In this document: positions 45,980-55,016 of the stretch, piece by piece
Layout: each line of letters opens with the position of its first letter
How positions within the stretch are numbered: position 1 is the first letter of the stretch
NCBI RefSeq assembly: GCF_003634705.1
Contig: NZ_RBWU01000006.1
Coordinates: 1 to 64,000, forward strand
DNA length: 64,000 nt
Reading direction: 5' to 3'
Source: Actinomadura pelletieri DSM 43383
GTDB taxonomy: Bacteria; Actinomycetota; Actinomycetes; Streptosporangiales; Streptosporangiaceae
The notes under the pieces: generated by a model
The model's input: the letters and a program-made list of their open reading frames with translations, nothing else
Told to the model about the DNA's origin: nothing
Database searches by the model: none
Position numbers and translations under genes: made by a program

Positions 45980-46007
45980 GGACATCCGCGCCGATACCCT
46001 GATCGAT

Positions 46008-48092
46008 ATGACCAGAACGGGCGCATCCCGGCCGCACCCCGCCGCGTCACCGCCGCCGGGAGATTCGTCGCTTGCGTTGACCAGGTCGTTTCGGCGGCTG
46101 CGGACCGCCCTGGCGGTGTCGGGCCTCGGGCTCTGGCTCGCCGTTCCCGCGTTGACGGCGATGGCCGCGGCGCTGACCCGCGACGATGACGCCGCGGTCC
46201 GCGTGCAGGCGGTGGGTGGCGTCCTGGCGTTGCTGCTGTTGCCCGCGCTGCTGCTCGCCCCGGTCGCCGGGACGCTCGCCGCCCGGGTCGACCGGCGGCT
46301 GATGCTGATCATCGCGGATGTGCTGCGGCCGGCCGTCCTGGTGACGGTCCCGCTGGTGGACACGCTCGTGTGGACGATGGCGGCCGCGTTCCTCGTCGCG
46401 TGCCTGAGCCTGCTGTGGACGTCGTCGGCACGCGCCTCGCTGCCCGCGCTCGTCGCGGAAGGAACCGAGAACGACGAGTCGCGCGCCGCCGCGCACCGGG
46501 TGGCGGCCCGTGTCCTGTACGGCCCGGCGCCCGTCGCCGCGCTGCTGTTCGTCGTCCTCGCCCTGATCGCGGAGGGGACGCTCGGCCGCGACTCCCGCGA
46601 CGACCTCGCCCTTTACGTGACGGCCGCCGTTTTCCTGATCTCGGCGGTGGTCGTCGCCGCGATCCGTGCCATTCCGGCGACGGAGCCGATCCACGCCCCG
46701 GCGCCGCTTAAGTTGATCTTCCAGGGGCCGGGGACGGCGGCGGCCCGCGGGTTCGGCCTCGCCGTCGCCACGGCCGCTCTCACGTCGGAGGCGATCGTCG
46801 CCGTCGCCCGGGTCCGCACCGGCGAGCTGGGCGGCGGGAACGCGGGCTACGGCACCGTCCTCACCGGCCTCACGCTGGGGGTGGCCTTCGGGTTGTTCCT
46901 CGGCCCGCGCGTCCTTGTGCCGTTCAGCCGCCGCAGGCTCATCGGCCTCGCCGTCGTCGCGGCCGCGGTGACGCTCGTCGTGACCGCGCTCGTCCTGAAC
47001 CTCGTCGTCGTGGTGTTCACGACGGGTCTGCTGGGCGTGTTCGCCGGGGTGGCGTGGGCGAACGGCACCGCCGCGCTCGCCGACCCGGACGCGCCGGACG
47101 ACACCCGTCCGTCCAGCTATCTGCGTTCCGTCGCCGTCGTCACCGGGGTGGTGGTGTTCGCGGCCGTGCCGCTGATCGCGGGGGCGGTCGGTTCGCACCG
47201 CCTCGCCATCGGCGACGGGTACGACTTCGACGGGACGGCCGCCGCGCTGCTCATCGCCGCCGTCGTGGGTCTGCTGATCGGCGTCGTCGCGTACCGGCGG
47301 CTCGACGATCGGCGCGGCATCCCCCTCGTCCCCGACCTGCGCGCCGCGCTGAACGGCGAGGTCTACACGCCGCCGGAGCAGGTCTCCGCCGCCGACCAGC
47401 AGCCCGTCCAGCGCGGGCAGCGCGGCGTGTTCATCGCGTTCGAGGGCGGTGAGGGCGCCGGGAAGACCACGCAGGCGCGGCTCGCCGCGATCTGGCTCCG
47501 CGACCACGGCTATGACGTCGTCACCACCCACGAGCCGGGCGCCACCAAGATCGGTATGCGGCTGCGCGCGATGTTGCTCGACCGTGACACCACCGGGCTG
47601 TCCGACCGGGCCGAGAGTCTGCTGTACGCAGCCGACCGCGCCGACCATGTCGCCAACGTGATCAAGCCCGCGCTGGATCGGGGTGCGATCGTCGTCAGCG
47701 ACCGCTATGTCGACTCGTCCCTCGCCTACCAGGGGTTCGGGCGGCAGCAGCGGGTCGAGGACGTCGCCCGCGTGAACGCCTGGGCGACGGGCGGTCTCGT
47801 CCCCGACCTGACCGTCCTGCTGGAGATCCCCTCGCAGGACGGACGCGACCGGCTGTCCGCGCCCGCCGACCGCATCGAGTCGCTGCCGGACGACTTCCAC
47901 GAACGCGTCCGCGCCGGTTTCCGCGCCCTCGCCGAGGCCGACCCGGACCGCTACCTGGTCGTGGACGCGAGCCGTCCGCAGGCGGAGCTGAGCCGCGAGA
48001 TCCAGTACCGGATCCGCGAGATCCTTCCCGACCCGATTCCCGCCGGGACCGAGGACGTGACGAGCACCTTCCCGGCCATCACGGAGTTCTGA
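46008..48092 (+). CDS. tmk: MFS-like membrane domain fused to thymidylate kinase
   Basis: Residues 1 to about 450 form an MFS-type membrane domain with roughly 10-12 segments (for example ALAVSGLGLWLAVPALTAM, LLLLPALLLAPVAGTLAAR, and the 'RVDRRL' loop). From about residue 475 a complete dTMP kinase domain follows: P-loop FEGGEGAGKTTQ, DRY motif SDRYVDSSLAYQG, and the lid-containing C-terminus. It phosphorylates dTMP to dTDP for DNA synthesis. This fusion is known in some actinomycetes; the substrate of the membrane half is unknown. Between topA and holB. Confidence 0.92.
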   Translation: MTRTGASRPHPAASPPPGDSSLALTRSFRRLRTALAVSGLGLWLAVPALTAMAAALTRDDDAAVRVQAVGGVLALLLLPALLLAPVAGTLAARVDRRLMLIIADVLRPAVLVTVPLVDTLVWTMAAAFLVACLSLLWTSSARASLPALVAEGTENDESRAAAHRVAARVLYGPAPVAALLFVVLALIAEGTLGRDSRDDLALYVTAAVFLISAVVVAAIRAIPATEPIHAPAPLKLIFQGPGTAAARGFGLAVATAALTSEAIVAVARVRTGELGGGNAGYGTVLTGLTLGVAFGLFLGPRVLVPFSRRRLIGLAVVAAAVTLVVTALVLNLVVVVFTTGLLGVFAGVAWANGTAALADPDAPDDTRPSSYLRSVAVVTGVVVFAAVPLIAGAVGSHRLAIGDGYDFDGTAAALLIAAVVGLLIGVVAYRRLDDRRGIPLVPDLRAALNGEVYTPPEQVSAADQQPVQRGQRGVFIAFEGGEGAGKTTQARLAAIWLRDHGYDVVTTHEPGATKIGMRLRAMLLDRDTTGLSDRAESLLYAADRADHVANVIKPALDRGAIVVSDRYVDSSLAYQGFGRQQRVEDVARVNAWATGGLVPDLTVLLEIPSQDGRDRLSAPADRIESLPDDFHERVRAGFRALAEADPDRYLVVDASRPQAELSREIQYRIREILPDPIPAGTEDVTSTFPAITEF

Positions 48093-48111
48093 CCCCGCTA
48101 GCCTCGTAGCC

Positions 48112-49251
48112 ATGAGCGTCTGGGATGACCTGGTGGGGCAGGAGTCCGTCGTCGCGCAGCTGTCGTCGGCCGCGGAGAGCGACGGCGACCTGGCGCACGC
48201 GTGGCTGTTCACCGGCCCTCCGGGTTCCGGGCACATCACCGCGGCGCGGGCGTTCGCGGCGGCGCTGCAGTGCCAGCAGGTGCCGCGCGGGTGCGGGCAC
48301 TGCCCGTCCTGCCACCAGGTACTCCAGGGCACGCATGCGGACGTTGAGGTCGTCCGCCCGCAGGGGTTGTCGTTCAGCGTGGCCGACGCCAGGGAACTGG
48401 TGCTGCGCGCCGCGTCGACGCCCGGTGGTGGGCGCTGGCGCATCGTCCTGTTCGAGGAGGCCGAACGGGCGGGGGAGCGGGCGGCGAACGCGCTGCTGAA
48501 GGCCATCGAGGAGCCGTCGCCGCGCACGATCTGGTTGCTGTGCGCGCCGTCGGTCGAGGATCTGCTGGTGACCATCCGGTCGCGCTGCCGCCAGGCGGTG
48601 TTGCGGACGCCGCCGACCGCGGCCATCGCCGACCACCTCGTCCAACGTGACGGGGTCGATCGCGACACCGCCGAGGTGGTGGCGCGGGCCGCGCAGGGGC
48701 ATATCGACCGTGCGCGCCGGCTCGCCTCCGATCCGCGGATGCGCGAGGTGCGGGACGGCGTCGTGGCGGTCCCGCGCCGCCTGACCGGGGTGAGCCCGGC
48801 GGTCGCCGCCGCGGAGACCCTGGTGGACGCGGCGAAGGCGGAACGCGACGCGCAGACGGCGGAACTCGACGACGCCGAGATGTCGGCCCTCCGGAAGGCG
48901 CTGGGGGAGAGCGAGAAGGGACGAATGCCACGCGGCACGGCAGGCCCCCTCAAAGACCTCGAGGCCCGGCAGAAGTCCCGGGCGACGCGGCTGTTGCGCG
49001 ACGCCCTCGACCGGACGCTCCTCGACCTCGCGTCCTACTACCGTGACGTGCTGGCGCTCCAGTTGGGGGCGGCGTCCGAGCTGGTCAACGTCGACCTCGG
49101 GCCTGAGTTGCGGACGGCGGCGGGCCGGGACCGTCCCGAGGACACGCTCCGCCGCCTGGACGCGATCATGGTCTGTCGGGAGCGGCTGGACGCGAACGTC
49201 AACCCCCAGCTGGCGTTCGAGGCACTGACACTGGCGCTGCGCACCGGCTGA
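48112..49251 (+). CDS. holB: DNA polymerase III subunit delta prime
   Basis: Clamp-loader subunit. The N-terminus (VWDDLVGQESVVAQLSSAA) and AAA+ fold are clear. The Walker A equivalent is TGPPGSGHITAA with the ATP-binding Lys replaced by His, consistent with delta prime being a non-ATPase subunit. The zinc module is CGHCPSCHQV, and the arginine-finger SRC motif is IRSRCRQ. The C-terminal domain provides clamp-loader assembly. It lies 20 bases after tmk, as in most actinomycetes. Confidence 0.93.
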   Translation: MSVWDDLVGQESVVAQLSSAAESDGDLAHAWLFTGPPGSGHITAARAFAAALQCQQVPRGCGHCPSCHQVLQGTHADVEVVRPQGLSFSVADARELVLRAASTPGGGRWRIVLFEEAERAGERAANALLKAIEEPSPRTIWLLCAPSVEDLLVTIRSRCRQAVLRTPPTAAIADHLVQRDGVDRDTAEVVARAAQGHIDRARRLASDPRMREVRDGVVAVPRRLTGVSPAVAAAETLVDAAKAERDAQTAELDDAEMSALRKALGESEKGRMPRGTAGPLKDLEARQKSRATRLLRDALDRTLLDLASYYRDVLALQLGAASELVNVDLGPELRTAAGRDRPEDTLRRLDAIMVCRERLDANVNPQLAFEALTLALRTG

Positions 49252-49442
49252 GGCTTCGCGCGCGGGCGGCACGGGGTCGGATCCGTTCCGGGAGCGGAGA
49301 CGACCGAAATTCGCGACTTACATAAAGTCTTCCTTTTCGTTACATAACCGTACGCATCTCTCAACGGGCACTCACGTACCTTCTGCTCGCTCAGGCCGAC
49401 CCCGAATGTCCGGGTCAGCTCCCCACGGCCAGGAGGTCTGCT

Positions 49443-51161
49443 TTGCGGCGAGTTCTGGTTTCCGCCGCGTGTGCCGTCACCACCCTGACGGCCCTCGCGA
49501 TCCCAGCGTCAGCGGCTCCGAATCCGACACACGACAGAGGTGAGGTCTCGGAGTACGTCGTCCTCTACAAGGAGGACGTCTCCCCACGAAAGGCCCACCG
49601 GGCGGTCAAGGAGGCCGGGGGGAAGATCGTCCACGAGAACCGGGATGTGGGCCTAGCGACCGTCGTGTCGGACAACCCCGAGTTCGTGCGGGACGCGATG
49701 GACGAACGGGCCCTGGACGGCGTCGCGCACAACCGGATCCTCGGCCAGGCACCGACGACGCGTAAGAAGGCGCCGCGGGAGGCCCAGAAACCCGAGGAAG
49801 TCGTCGGCACGAAGAACGCGCCGGCTCCTCCCGGGAAACCGTCCAAGGACGCCGAACCGCTGGCGGGTCTCCAGTGGGACATGAAGCAGATCCACGCGAC
49901 CGAGGACGGCTCGTACAAGGAGGAACCGGGTGACAAGCGCGTCCTGGTCGGTGTCCTGGACACCGGCGTGGACGGCGACCACCCCGACATCAAGGCGAAC
50001 TTCAACCGCGAGCTGAGCCGCAACTTCACCCGCGACATCCCCACCGACGCGGACGGCAACGAGGTCGACGGTCCGTGCGAGTTCAGCTCGTGCGTCGACC
50101 CCGCCGACTGGGACGACAACGACCACGGCACGCATGTCGCGTCCACGATCGCGTCGCCGCGCAACGGCATCGGCATGTCCGGCGTCGCGCCGAACGTGTC
50201 GATCGTCAACCTGCGCGTCGGCCAGGACTCCGGCTACTTCTTCGTAGGGCCCACGGTGGACGGCCTGACGTACGCCGCCAAGAACGGCATCGACGTCGTC
50301 AACATGTCCTTCTACGTTGACCCTTGGCTTTGGAATTGTGGCAATAATCCGGCCGACAGCCCCGAGGACCAGTTGGAGCAGCGCACCATCATCAAGGCCG
50401 TGCAGCGTGCCCTGGACTTCGCGCACGAGCGCGACGTCACCCTGGTCAACTCCGCGGGCAACGAACGCGTCGACTACACCAAGACGAACGTGGACACCGG
50501 CAGCCCCGACTTCCCGTCCAGGCCGGGTGAGAAGCCCTACGAGCGGACGATCCCGGCGAGCTGCAAGGTGATGCCGGGCGAGGGCGACCATGTCATTCCG
50601 GTCGCGGCGACCGGGCCGAGCACCCGCAAGTCGTACTACAGCAGCTTCGGCCGCGGATACGTCGCGGTGGCCGCGCCCGGCGGCGACAAGGTCGACAACC
50701 CGGACCAGCGTCCCGACGACCGCGGCGGGATCTGGGCCGCCTACCCCGAGCGTCTCGCCAAGGCCCGCGGCGAGCTGAACGACGACGGGACGCCGAAGGT
50801 GCCGTTCATCGTCCGCAGCTGCAAGGGCGACGACTGCGCCTACTACCAGTCGCTCCAGGGCACCTCGATGGCGTCGCCGCACGCCGCCGGGGTCGCCGCG
50901 CTCATCGTCAGCAAGTACGGGCACCGGGACCGCCGCCACGGCGGCCTCAGCCTGGACCCGCGCGCCGTCGAAGGGATCCTGCGCGGCACCGCGACGGTGA
51001 AGGAGTGCCCGAGCCCGCGGACCGTCGAATACGTCTGGTACACGCTGCGGGACGGCACGTGGGTGAAGAACACCTCGACGCAGACCTGTGAAGGGTCGGA
51101 GGGCCGGAACGGCTTCTTCGGCAGCGGCATCGTGGACGCGTTGAACGCGGTCCGCCGCTGA
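49443..51161 (+). CDS. secreted subtilisin-like serine protease (S8)
   Basis: A secreted protease with a signal peptide (RRVLVSAACAVTTLTALAIP, cleavage after ASA), an inhibitor-I9-like propeptide (residues about 35-100) and a subtilisin domain. The catalytic triad is Asp173 (VLDTGVDGDHPD), His228 (DHGTHVAS) and Ser475 (LQGTSMASPHAAG), with the oxyanion Asn in NSAGNER. The start is TTG with AGGAGG six bases upstream. An AT-richer stretch about 100 bases upstream (TTACATAAAG, GTTACATAACC) is the likely promoter region. A strong terminator follows. Confidence 0.92.
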   Translation: MRRVLVSAACAVTTLTALAIPASAAPNPTHDRGEVSEYVVLYKEDVSPRKAHRAVKEAGGKIVHENRDVGLATVVSDNPEFVRDAMDERALDGVAHNRILGQAPTTRKKAPREAQKPEEVVGTKNAPAPPGKPSKDAEPLAGLQWDMKQIHATEDGSYKEEPGDKRVLVGVLDTGVDGDHPDIKANFNRELSRNFTRDIPTDADGNEVDGPCEFSSCVDPADWDDNDHGTHVASTIASPRNGIGMSGVAPNVSIVNLRVGQDSGYFFVGPTVDGLTYAAKNGIDVVNMSFYVDPWLWNCGNNPADSPEDQLEQRTIIKAVQRALDFAHERDVTLVNSAGNERVDYTKTNVDTGSPDFPSRPGEKPYERTIPASCKVMPGEGDHVIPVAATGPSTRKSYYSSFGRGYVAVAAPGGDKVDNPDQRPDDRGGIWAAYPERLAKARGELNDDGTPKVPFIVRSCKGDDCAYYQSLQGTSMASPHAAGVAALIVSKYGHRDRRHGGLSLDPRAVEGILRGTATVKECPSPRTVEYVWYTLRDGTWVKNTSTQTCEGSEGRNGFFGSGIVDALNAVRR

Positions 51162-51180
51162 CACGGGTTCTCACCTGGCC

Positions 51181-51212
51181 AAGGGCCCCGACCGCGATGG
51201 TCCGGGGCCCTT
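51181..51212 (+). terminator. hairpin terminator after the S8 protease
   Basis: AAGGGCCCCG-ACC pairs with GGT-C-CGGGGCCCTT (one bulged C) around a five-base loop, starting 19 bases after the protease stop. No T-run, as usual in this GC range. Confidence 0.8.
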
Positions 51213-51400
51213 CGCATGGTCGTTCTCGTGTATTTCCGCGACGAAAGCAACCTGGGAGAGACGACGGCGTCTCTGAGACATGGAAGGTCAACTCCCCGAC
51301 CGTCAGCGGTCGCTCGTCCCCCAAGTCCTGACACGGTCCGACAGGAGTGGGCGCGTCCCCACCGGAGGCCGTGGGCGCGTCCCCTCCGGAGGTCCCGCCC

Positions 51401-51985
51401 ATGAAGAAGGCTGAGGCAGTGGCGACCGAGCGTCCACCAGAACCGCCGCGGGCGCGGAACGGGCCCCGTCCGCCGGACGCGTCGAGAACCGCCGCCTCCG
51501 GTGACGCGGCGTCGGAGGTCACCGATCTGTACCGCGGGCATGCGCTCGGGCTGACGCGCCTCGCCCTGGTCATGGTCGGTGACCGGGGAACGGCCGAGGA
51601 CATCGTCCAGGACGCGTTCGCGGGCCTCTACAGGCGATGGCCGCGCCTGCACGACCGCGACAAGGCGCTCACATACGTGCGGTCCGCCGTGCTCAACCGG
51701 TCGCGGACGGTGCTGCGGAGGCGCCGGATGCCGCTGCGCGTCGTCCACCAACCGCCCGTCTGGTCGGCCGAGGCGGAGGCGCTGGTCGCCGAGGACCGGC
51801 GGGAGGTCATGGAGGCGCTGCACCGGCTCCCCGTCCGGCAGCGTGAGGCACTCGTCCTCCGCTACTTCTGTGATCTGTCCGAGGGGGAGATCGCGGCCGC
51901 GATGCGGGTGAGCCGGGGCACCGTCAAGTCGACCACGTCCCGTGCGGTCGCCGCGCTGGGACGCATGCTGGAGGAGAAGCCGTGA
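51401..51985 (+). CDS. SigE-family ECF sigma factor (194 aa)
   Basis: Transcription initiation factor. Region 2 is DLYRGHALGLTRLALVMVGD with EDIVQDAFAGLYRRW, and region 4 is LPVRQREALVLRYFCDLSEG with MRVSRGTVKSTTSRAVAAL. The GTVKS..SR signature marks the SigE-type group of actinomycetes. The ATG at 51,401 follows GGAGG; the frame begins earlier (51,347) with a short CCGGAGG-containing repeat. The next gene overlaps it by four bases and encodes a membrane protein that is probably its regulator. Confidence 0.88.
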   Translation: MKKAEAVATERPPEPPRARNGPRPPDASRTAASGDAASEVTDLYRGHALGLTRLALVMVGDRGTAEDIVQDAFAGLYRRWPRLHDRDKALTYVRSAVLNRSRTVLRRRRMPLRVVHQPPVWSAEAEALVAEDRREVMEALHRLPVRQREALVLRYFCDLSEGEIAAAMRVSRGTVKSTTSRAVAALGRMLEEKP

Positions 51986-52545
51986 ACGGGCCCGAAGCAC
52001 GTCTCAGGGACGCGTTGCGTCATGTCGGAGAGATCGTCCAGCCCGGGGACGTTCCGCCGCCACCGCCGTTCCCGGCCAGGCGGACCAGGGCGTTCGCGCG
52101 TCCGATGCTGGTGGTCGCCGCGACCGTCGTGGCCGTGGGCGGTGCGGCCGTGGCCGGCAACGCGATTCTTGATCGGCCGGGCGGCGAAAAGTTCGTGGGG
52201 GCCGCCGTCGAGCCCCGCGAGCACAGGATCTCGGTGTTCCTGTGCGCGAAGACGTCGAGCGAACGGACCTGCGAGGGGAAGGAGGTGACCGAGCAGCAGA
52301 GGCAGGACATCGACCGGAGGGTGCGAGCCCTGCCGGGTGTGCGGGGCGTCGAGTACGAATCCCAGGCGGAGGGATACCGGAGATTCACGGAAGAGGGCGA
52401 CTGGAAGGACTTCCCGGACGAGGTCCGGGCGGGCGACATCCCCGCATGCTTCCGGGTTCGGCTCTCCTACCGTGTCGACGTGAAGTCGATCAAGGCCGTC
52501 CTGGAGGCCGTTCCCGGCGTGGACACCGTCATCGTCGAGTCCTGA
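51982..52545 (+). CDS. membrane protein with FtsX-ectodomain-like region (187 aa)
   Basis: GTG start overlapping the sigma factor stop (GTGA), with GGAG upstream. The N-terminal cytoplasmic part is short and proline-rich, then one membrane segment (PMLVVVAATVVAVGGAAVAG). The outer part looks like the FtsX extracellular domain: SVFLCAKTSSERTCEG, TEQQRQDIDRRVRALPGV, VEYESQAEGYRRF and PACFRVRLSY. In FtsX that domain contacts cell-wall hydrolases. Here there is no permease domain, so it resembles a sensor built from the FtsX ectodomain. As partner of a sigma factor it may monitor the envelope (inference). No zinc anti-sigma motif is present. Confidence 0.75.
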   Translation: MNGPEARLRDALRHVGEIVQPGDVPPPPPFPARRTRAFARPMLVVAATVVAVGGAAVAGNAILDRPGGEKFVGAAVEPREHRISVFLCAKTSSERTCEGKEVTEQQRQDIDRRVRALPGVRGVEYESQAEGYRRFTEEGDWKDFPDEVRAGDIPACFRVRLSYRVDVKSIKAVLEAVPGVDTVIVES

Positions 52546-52567
52546 GCGGCTGCGGCATGATGGAGGA

Positions 52568-53050
52568 ATGTCGTACCGCGTCACGTTCGTCTGCACGGGA
52601 AACATCTGCCGTTCCCCGATGGCCGAATGGGTCCTGCGCCACCATGTCGAGGACGAGGGCCTCGATGTGGAGGTGGACAGTTCGGGCACCGGCGGCTGGC
52701 ATGTCGGCGACGACGCCGACGAGCGGACGGTCGCGGCGCTACGCCGTGCGGGTTACCGGTCGGCGCACATCGCCCGGCAGTTCGAACCGTCCTGGTTCGC
52801 CCGGTACGACCTGATCATCGCTCTGGACGAAGGACACCGCCGGGCCCTGCTGTCGATGGCGCCGGACGCGGCGTCCCGGGGCAGGGTCCGGCTGCTGCGC
52901 GAGTTCGACCCCGACGCGGACCCGTCCGACCTGGACGTCCCCGACCCCTACTACGGCGGTCGCGCCGACTTCGACCTCGTTCTGGAGCAGGTGGAGGCGG
53001 CGATGCCGGGCCTGCTGGAGGAGATCCGCACCGCGCTCAAGGAGCACTGA
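52568..53050 (+). CDS. low-molecular-weight protein-tyrosine phosphatase
   Basis: Cytoplasmic phosphatase with the P-loop VCTGNICRSPMAE (catalytic Cys and Arg) near the N-terminus, the GTGGWHVGDDADERT loop, and the general-acid Asp in DVPDPYYGG. The length of 160 aa is typical. The following kinase-like gene lies eight bases downstream, an arrangement seen in other actinomycetes. Substrates cannot be told from the sequence. Confidence 0.93.
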   Translation: MSYRVTFVCTGNICRSPMAEWVLRHHVEDEGLDVEVDSSGTGGWHVGDDADERTVAALRRAGYRSAHIARQFEPSWFARYDLIIALDEGHRRALLSMAPDAASRGRVRLLREFDPDADPSDLDVPDPYYGGRADFDLVLEQVEAAMPGLLEEIRTALKEH

Positions 53051-53058
53051 GGAACCCG

Positions 53059-53901
53059 TTGCGCGACCGACTCGAACGGCTCCTCGGCACGCGTGTGGAC
53101 GGCGTGCGCGACCTGGGTTCCAGCCATGCGTGGACGCTGCACCGCGCGTCCCTGGCGGACGGCCGCGAGGTGTTCGTGAAGGCCGCGTCCGACCAGGCGG
53201 GCGTGTTCGCGGCGGAGGCGGCCGGGCTCCGCTGGCTGGCCGACGCGGGCCGCGGGACACCCGTCCCGGAGGTGGTCGCGGCCGACGACCACATGCTCGT
53301 CCTGCCGTGGCTGCCGTCCGCGTCGCCCGACCCGTCCACCGCGGAACGGTTCGGGCGTGAACTCGCCGTGCTCCACACCGGCGCCCGTCCGTCCGTCCAG
53401 GGCGCGCCGTGGGACGGCTACATCGCAGACCTTCCCCTGGACAACACCCCGGATGACCGGGCATGGTCCCGTTGGTACGCCGAACGTCGCCTCGAACCGT
53501 TCCTGCGACTGGGCGCCCGGCACCTGTCGTCCGCCGACGTCCGCCTGGTCGAACGCGTCATGAACGACGTCGAGGCGCTCGCCGGGCCACCCGAGCCGCC
53601 GAGCCGCGTCCACGGCGACCTGTGGTCGGGGAACGTCCTGTGGACGGACGGCCGCGCGCTGCTGATCGACCCGGCGGCGCACGGCGGCCACCGGGAAACC
53701 GACCTGGCGATGATGGCCCTGTTCGGAACGCCGCACCTCGACCGGATCCTCGCCGCCTACGACGAGTCCGCGCCACTGGCGGACGGATGGCGCGAACGGG
53801 TCCCACTGCACCAACTGCATCCGCTGCTCGTGCACGTGGCGCTCTTCGGCGCGTCCTATCGCGCCCGTCTCGTGGACGCCGCCCGCTCCGCACTCGGCTG
53901 A
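53059..53901 (+). CDS. fructosamine kinase-like protein (280 aa)
   Basis: Member of the fructosamine-3-kinase/aminoglycoside phosphotransferase superfamily. The ATP-binding Lys is in DGREVFVKAASDQAG, the catalytic loop is SRVHGDLWSGNVLW, and the metal-binding segment LLIDPAAHGGHRETDLAMM matches fructosamine kinases. It probably phosphorylates ketoamines formed by sugar attachment to proteins or amines. The TTG at 53,059 has GGA seven bases upstream and lies eight bases after the phosphatase stop; the frame itself is open further upstream inside the phosphatase gene. Confidence 0.85.
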   Translation: MRDRLERLLGTRVDGVRDLGSSHAWTLHRASLADGREVFVKAASDQAGVFAAEAAGLRWLADAGRGTPVPEVVAADDHMLVLPWLPSASPDPSTAERFGRELAVLHTGARPSVQGAPWDGYIADLPLDNTPDDRAWSRWYAERRLEPFLRLGARHLSSADVRLVERVMNDVEALAGPPEPPSRVHGDLWSGNVLWTDGRALLIDPAAHGGHRETDLAMMALFGTPHLDRILAAYDESAPLADGWRERVPLHQLHPLLVHVALFGASYRARLVDAARSALG

Positions 53902-53991
53902 CTCCACGTCTTCTTGTCCGGCCGGAGATGAGGTAGAAACGACGGGCAAGGCGGACAAGCGCCAGAGCTGCGGAAAGGCAGGTGCGACCCG

Positions 53992-54957
53992 ATGGAGAGC
54001 CCACCCTGGAGGGGCGCCGTTCCCCTCGCCGTCGCCGCCGCGGCGGCGCTGTTCGTCGCCGGCGGCATGGACCTCGTCCATCGCCACCAGCGCACCCCCG
54101 AGAAGCCGCGGCACGACGCCAAGCCGGCCTCCGAATCCAAGGAGACCGAGCCGCGGTTCGTCGTCGGCGTCGCCGCGTCCGGCGCCGCGCTGATCGTCCG
54201 CGACGTCCGCACCGGCGATGACGTCGGCCTGCCCGTCGCCGCTCCGGCCGGCCGCCGCTTCCACCGCGTCGACGCCGTGAAGGACGGCTCCTACGTCGTC
54301 GCCACCTACGCCGACCGCACGGTGAAGTTCCACCGCCTCACGCTGGACGACGACGGACGTCCCGAAGCCCTCCAGGACGTCCCGAAGGCCACCGTCCCCG
54401 GCGTGTCCACCTCCTGGTCGGACCTCGCCGTCAGCCCCGACGGCACCCGCATCGCCTACGTCACCTACCAGCGCACCCGCGGACGCCTCGACGTCATCTC
54501 CACCGAAACCGGAACCGGCAAAGTGTGGACGACGAAGCTGCCCGCCCGTGTCGGCAGCCTCTCCTGGTCCGGCACGACACTCGCCTTCGTCTGGAGCCCG
54601 GTACGCCCGTCCGGCGAGACCCACCAGCTCCGCACTCTCGACACCAACGCCGCCTCAGGCGACCTGAAGGTGAGCAAGGCCGTCCTGAACCTGCCCGAAG
54701 GCGGCACCACCGCGATTCTGAACCCGGACGGCAAGACCGTCGTCGCCGGAATCATGAAGAACTCCCACCTCACAGTGCAGACGTTCACCCTGACCGGAAA
54801 ACCCGCCAAGGTCCTGTGGCGCCGGCCGGTGAAGAACGAACTGACCGCCCTCGACATCTCACCCGCAGGGAAGACGATCCTCGCCACCGCCGGAGACCTC
54901 TATAGCAAGGGGGCCCGAGCCGTCCCCGGGGAGGACCTCGCCGACGCCACCTGGTGA
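53992..54957 (+). CDS. membrane-anchored beta-propeller protein (TolB/WD40-like)
   Basis: One N-terminal membrane anchor (AVPLAVAAAAALFVAGGMDL) and an extracellular domain with repeated blades, as in LAVSPDGTRIAYVTYQ, LSWSGTTLAFVW and ALDISPAGKTILATAG (the '-SPDG-' turns of TolB/WD40-like propellers). Function unknown; perhaps a binding platform. Similar proteins occur in many actinomycetes. The 3' end overlaps the open frame of the downstream gene but not its chosen start. Confidence 0.65.
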   Translation: MESPPWRGAVPLAVAAAAALFVAGGMDLVHRHQRTPEKPRHDAKPASESKETEPRFVVGVAASGAALIVRDVRTGDDVGLPVAAPAGRRFHRVDAVKDGSYVVATYADRTVKFHRLTLDDDGRPEALQDVPKATVPGVSTSWSDLAVSPDGTRIAYVTYQRTRGRLDVISTETGTGKVWTTKLPARVGSLSWSGTTLAFVWSPVRPSGETHQLRTLDTNAASGDLKVSKAVLNLPEGGTTAILNPDGKTVVAGIMKNSHLTVQTFTLTGKPAKVLWRRPVKNELTALDISPAGKTILATAGDLYSKGARAVPGEDLADATW

Positions 54958-55016
54958 ACTTCCCGTCCCGGACACCTAAAGTGGATCGCACGGAACCGGG
55001 CGAACGGAGCAAACCC

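Noticed and set aside
46047..48953. A 968-codon minus-strand open frame.
   Set aside because: It is antisense to the MFS-tmk and holB genes; composition (Arg, Gly, Asp, His) is typical of a shadow frame and no motif is present.
52951..54624. A 557-codon minus-strand open frame.
   Set aside because: Shadow of the phosphatase, fructosamine-kinase and beta-propeller genes; Gly/Val/Arg-rich with no motif.
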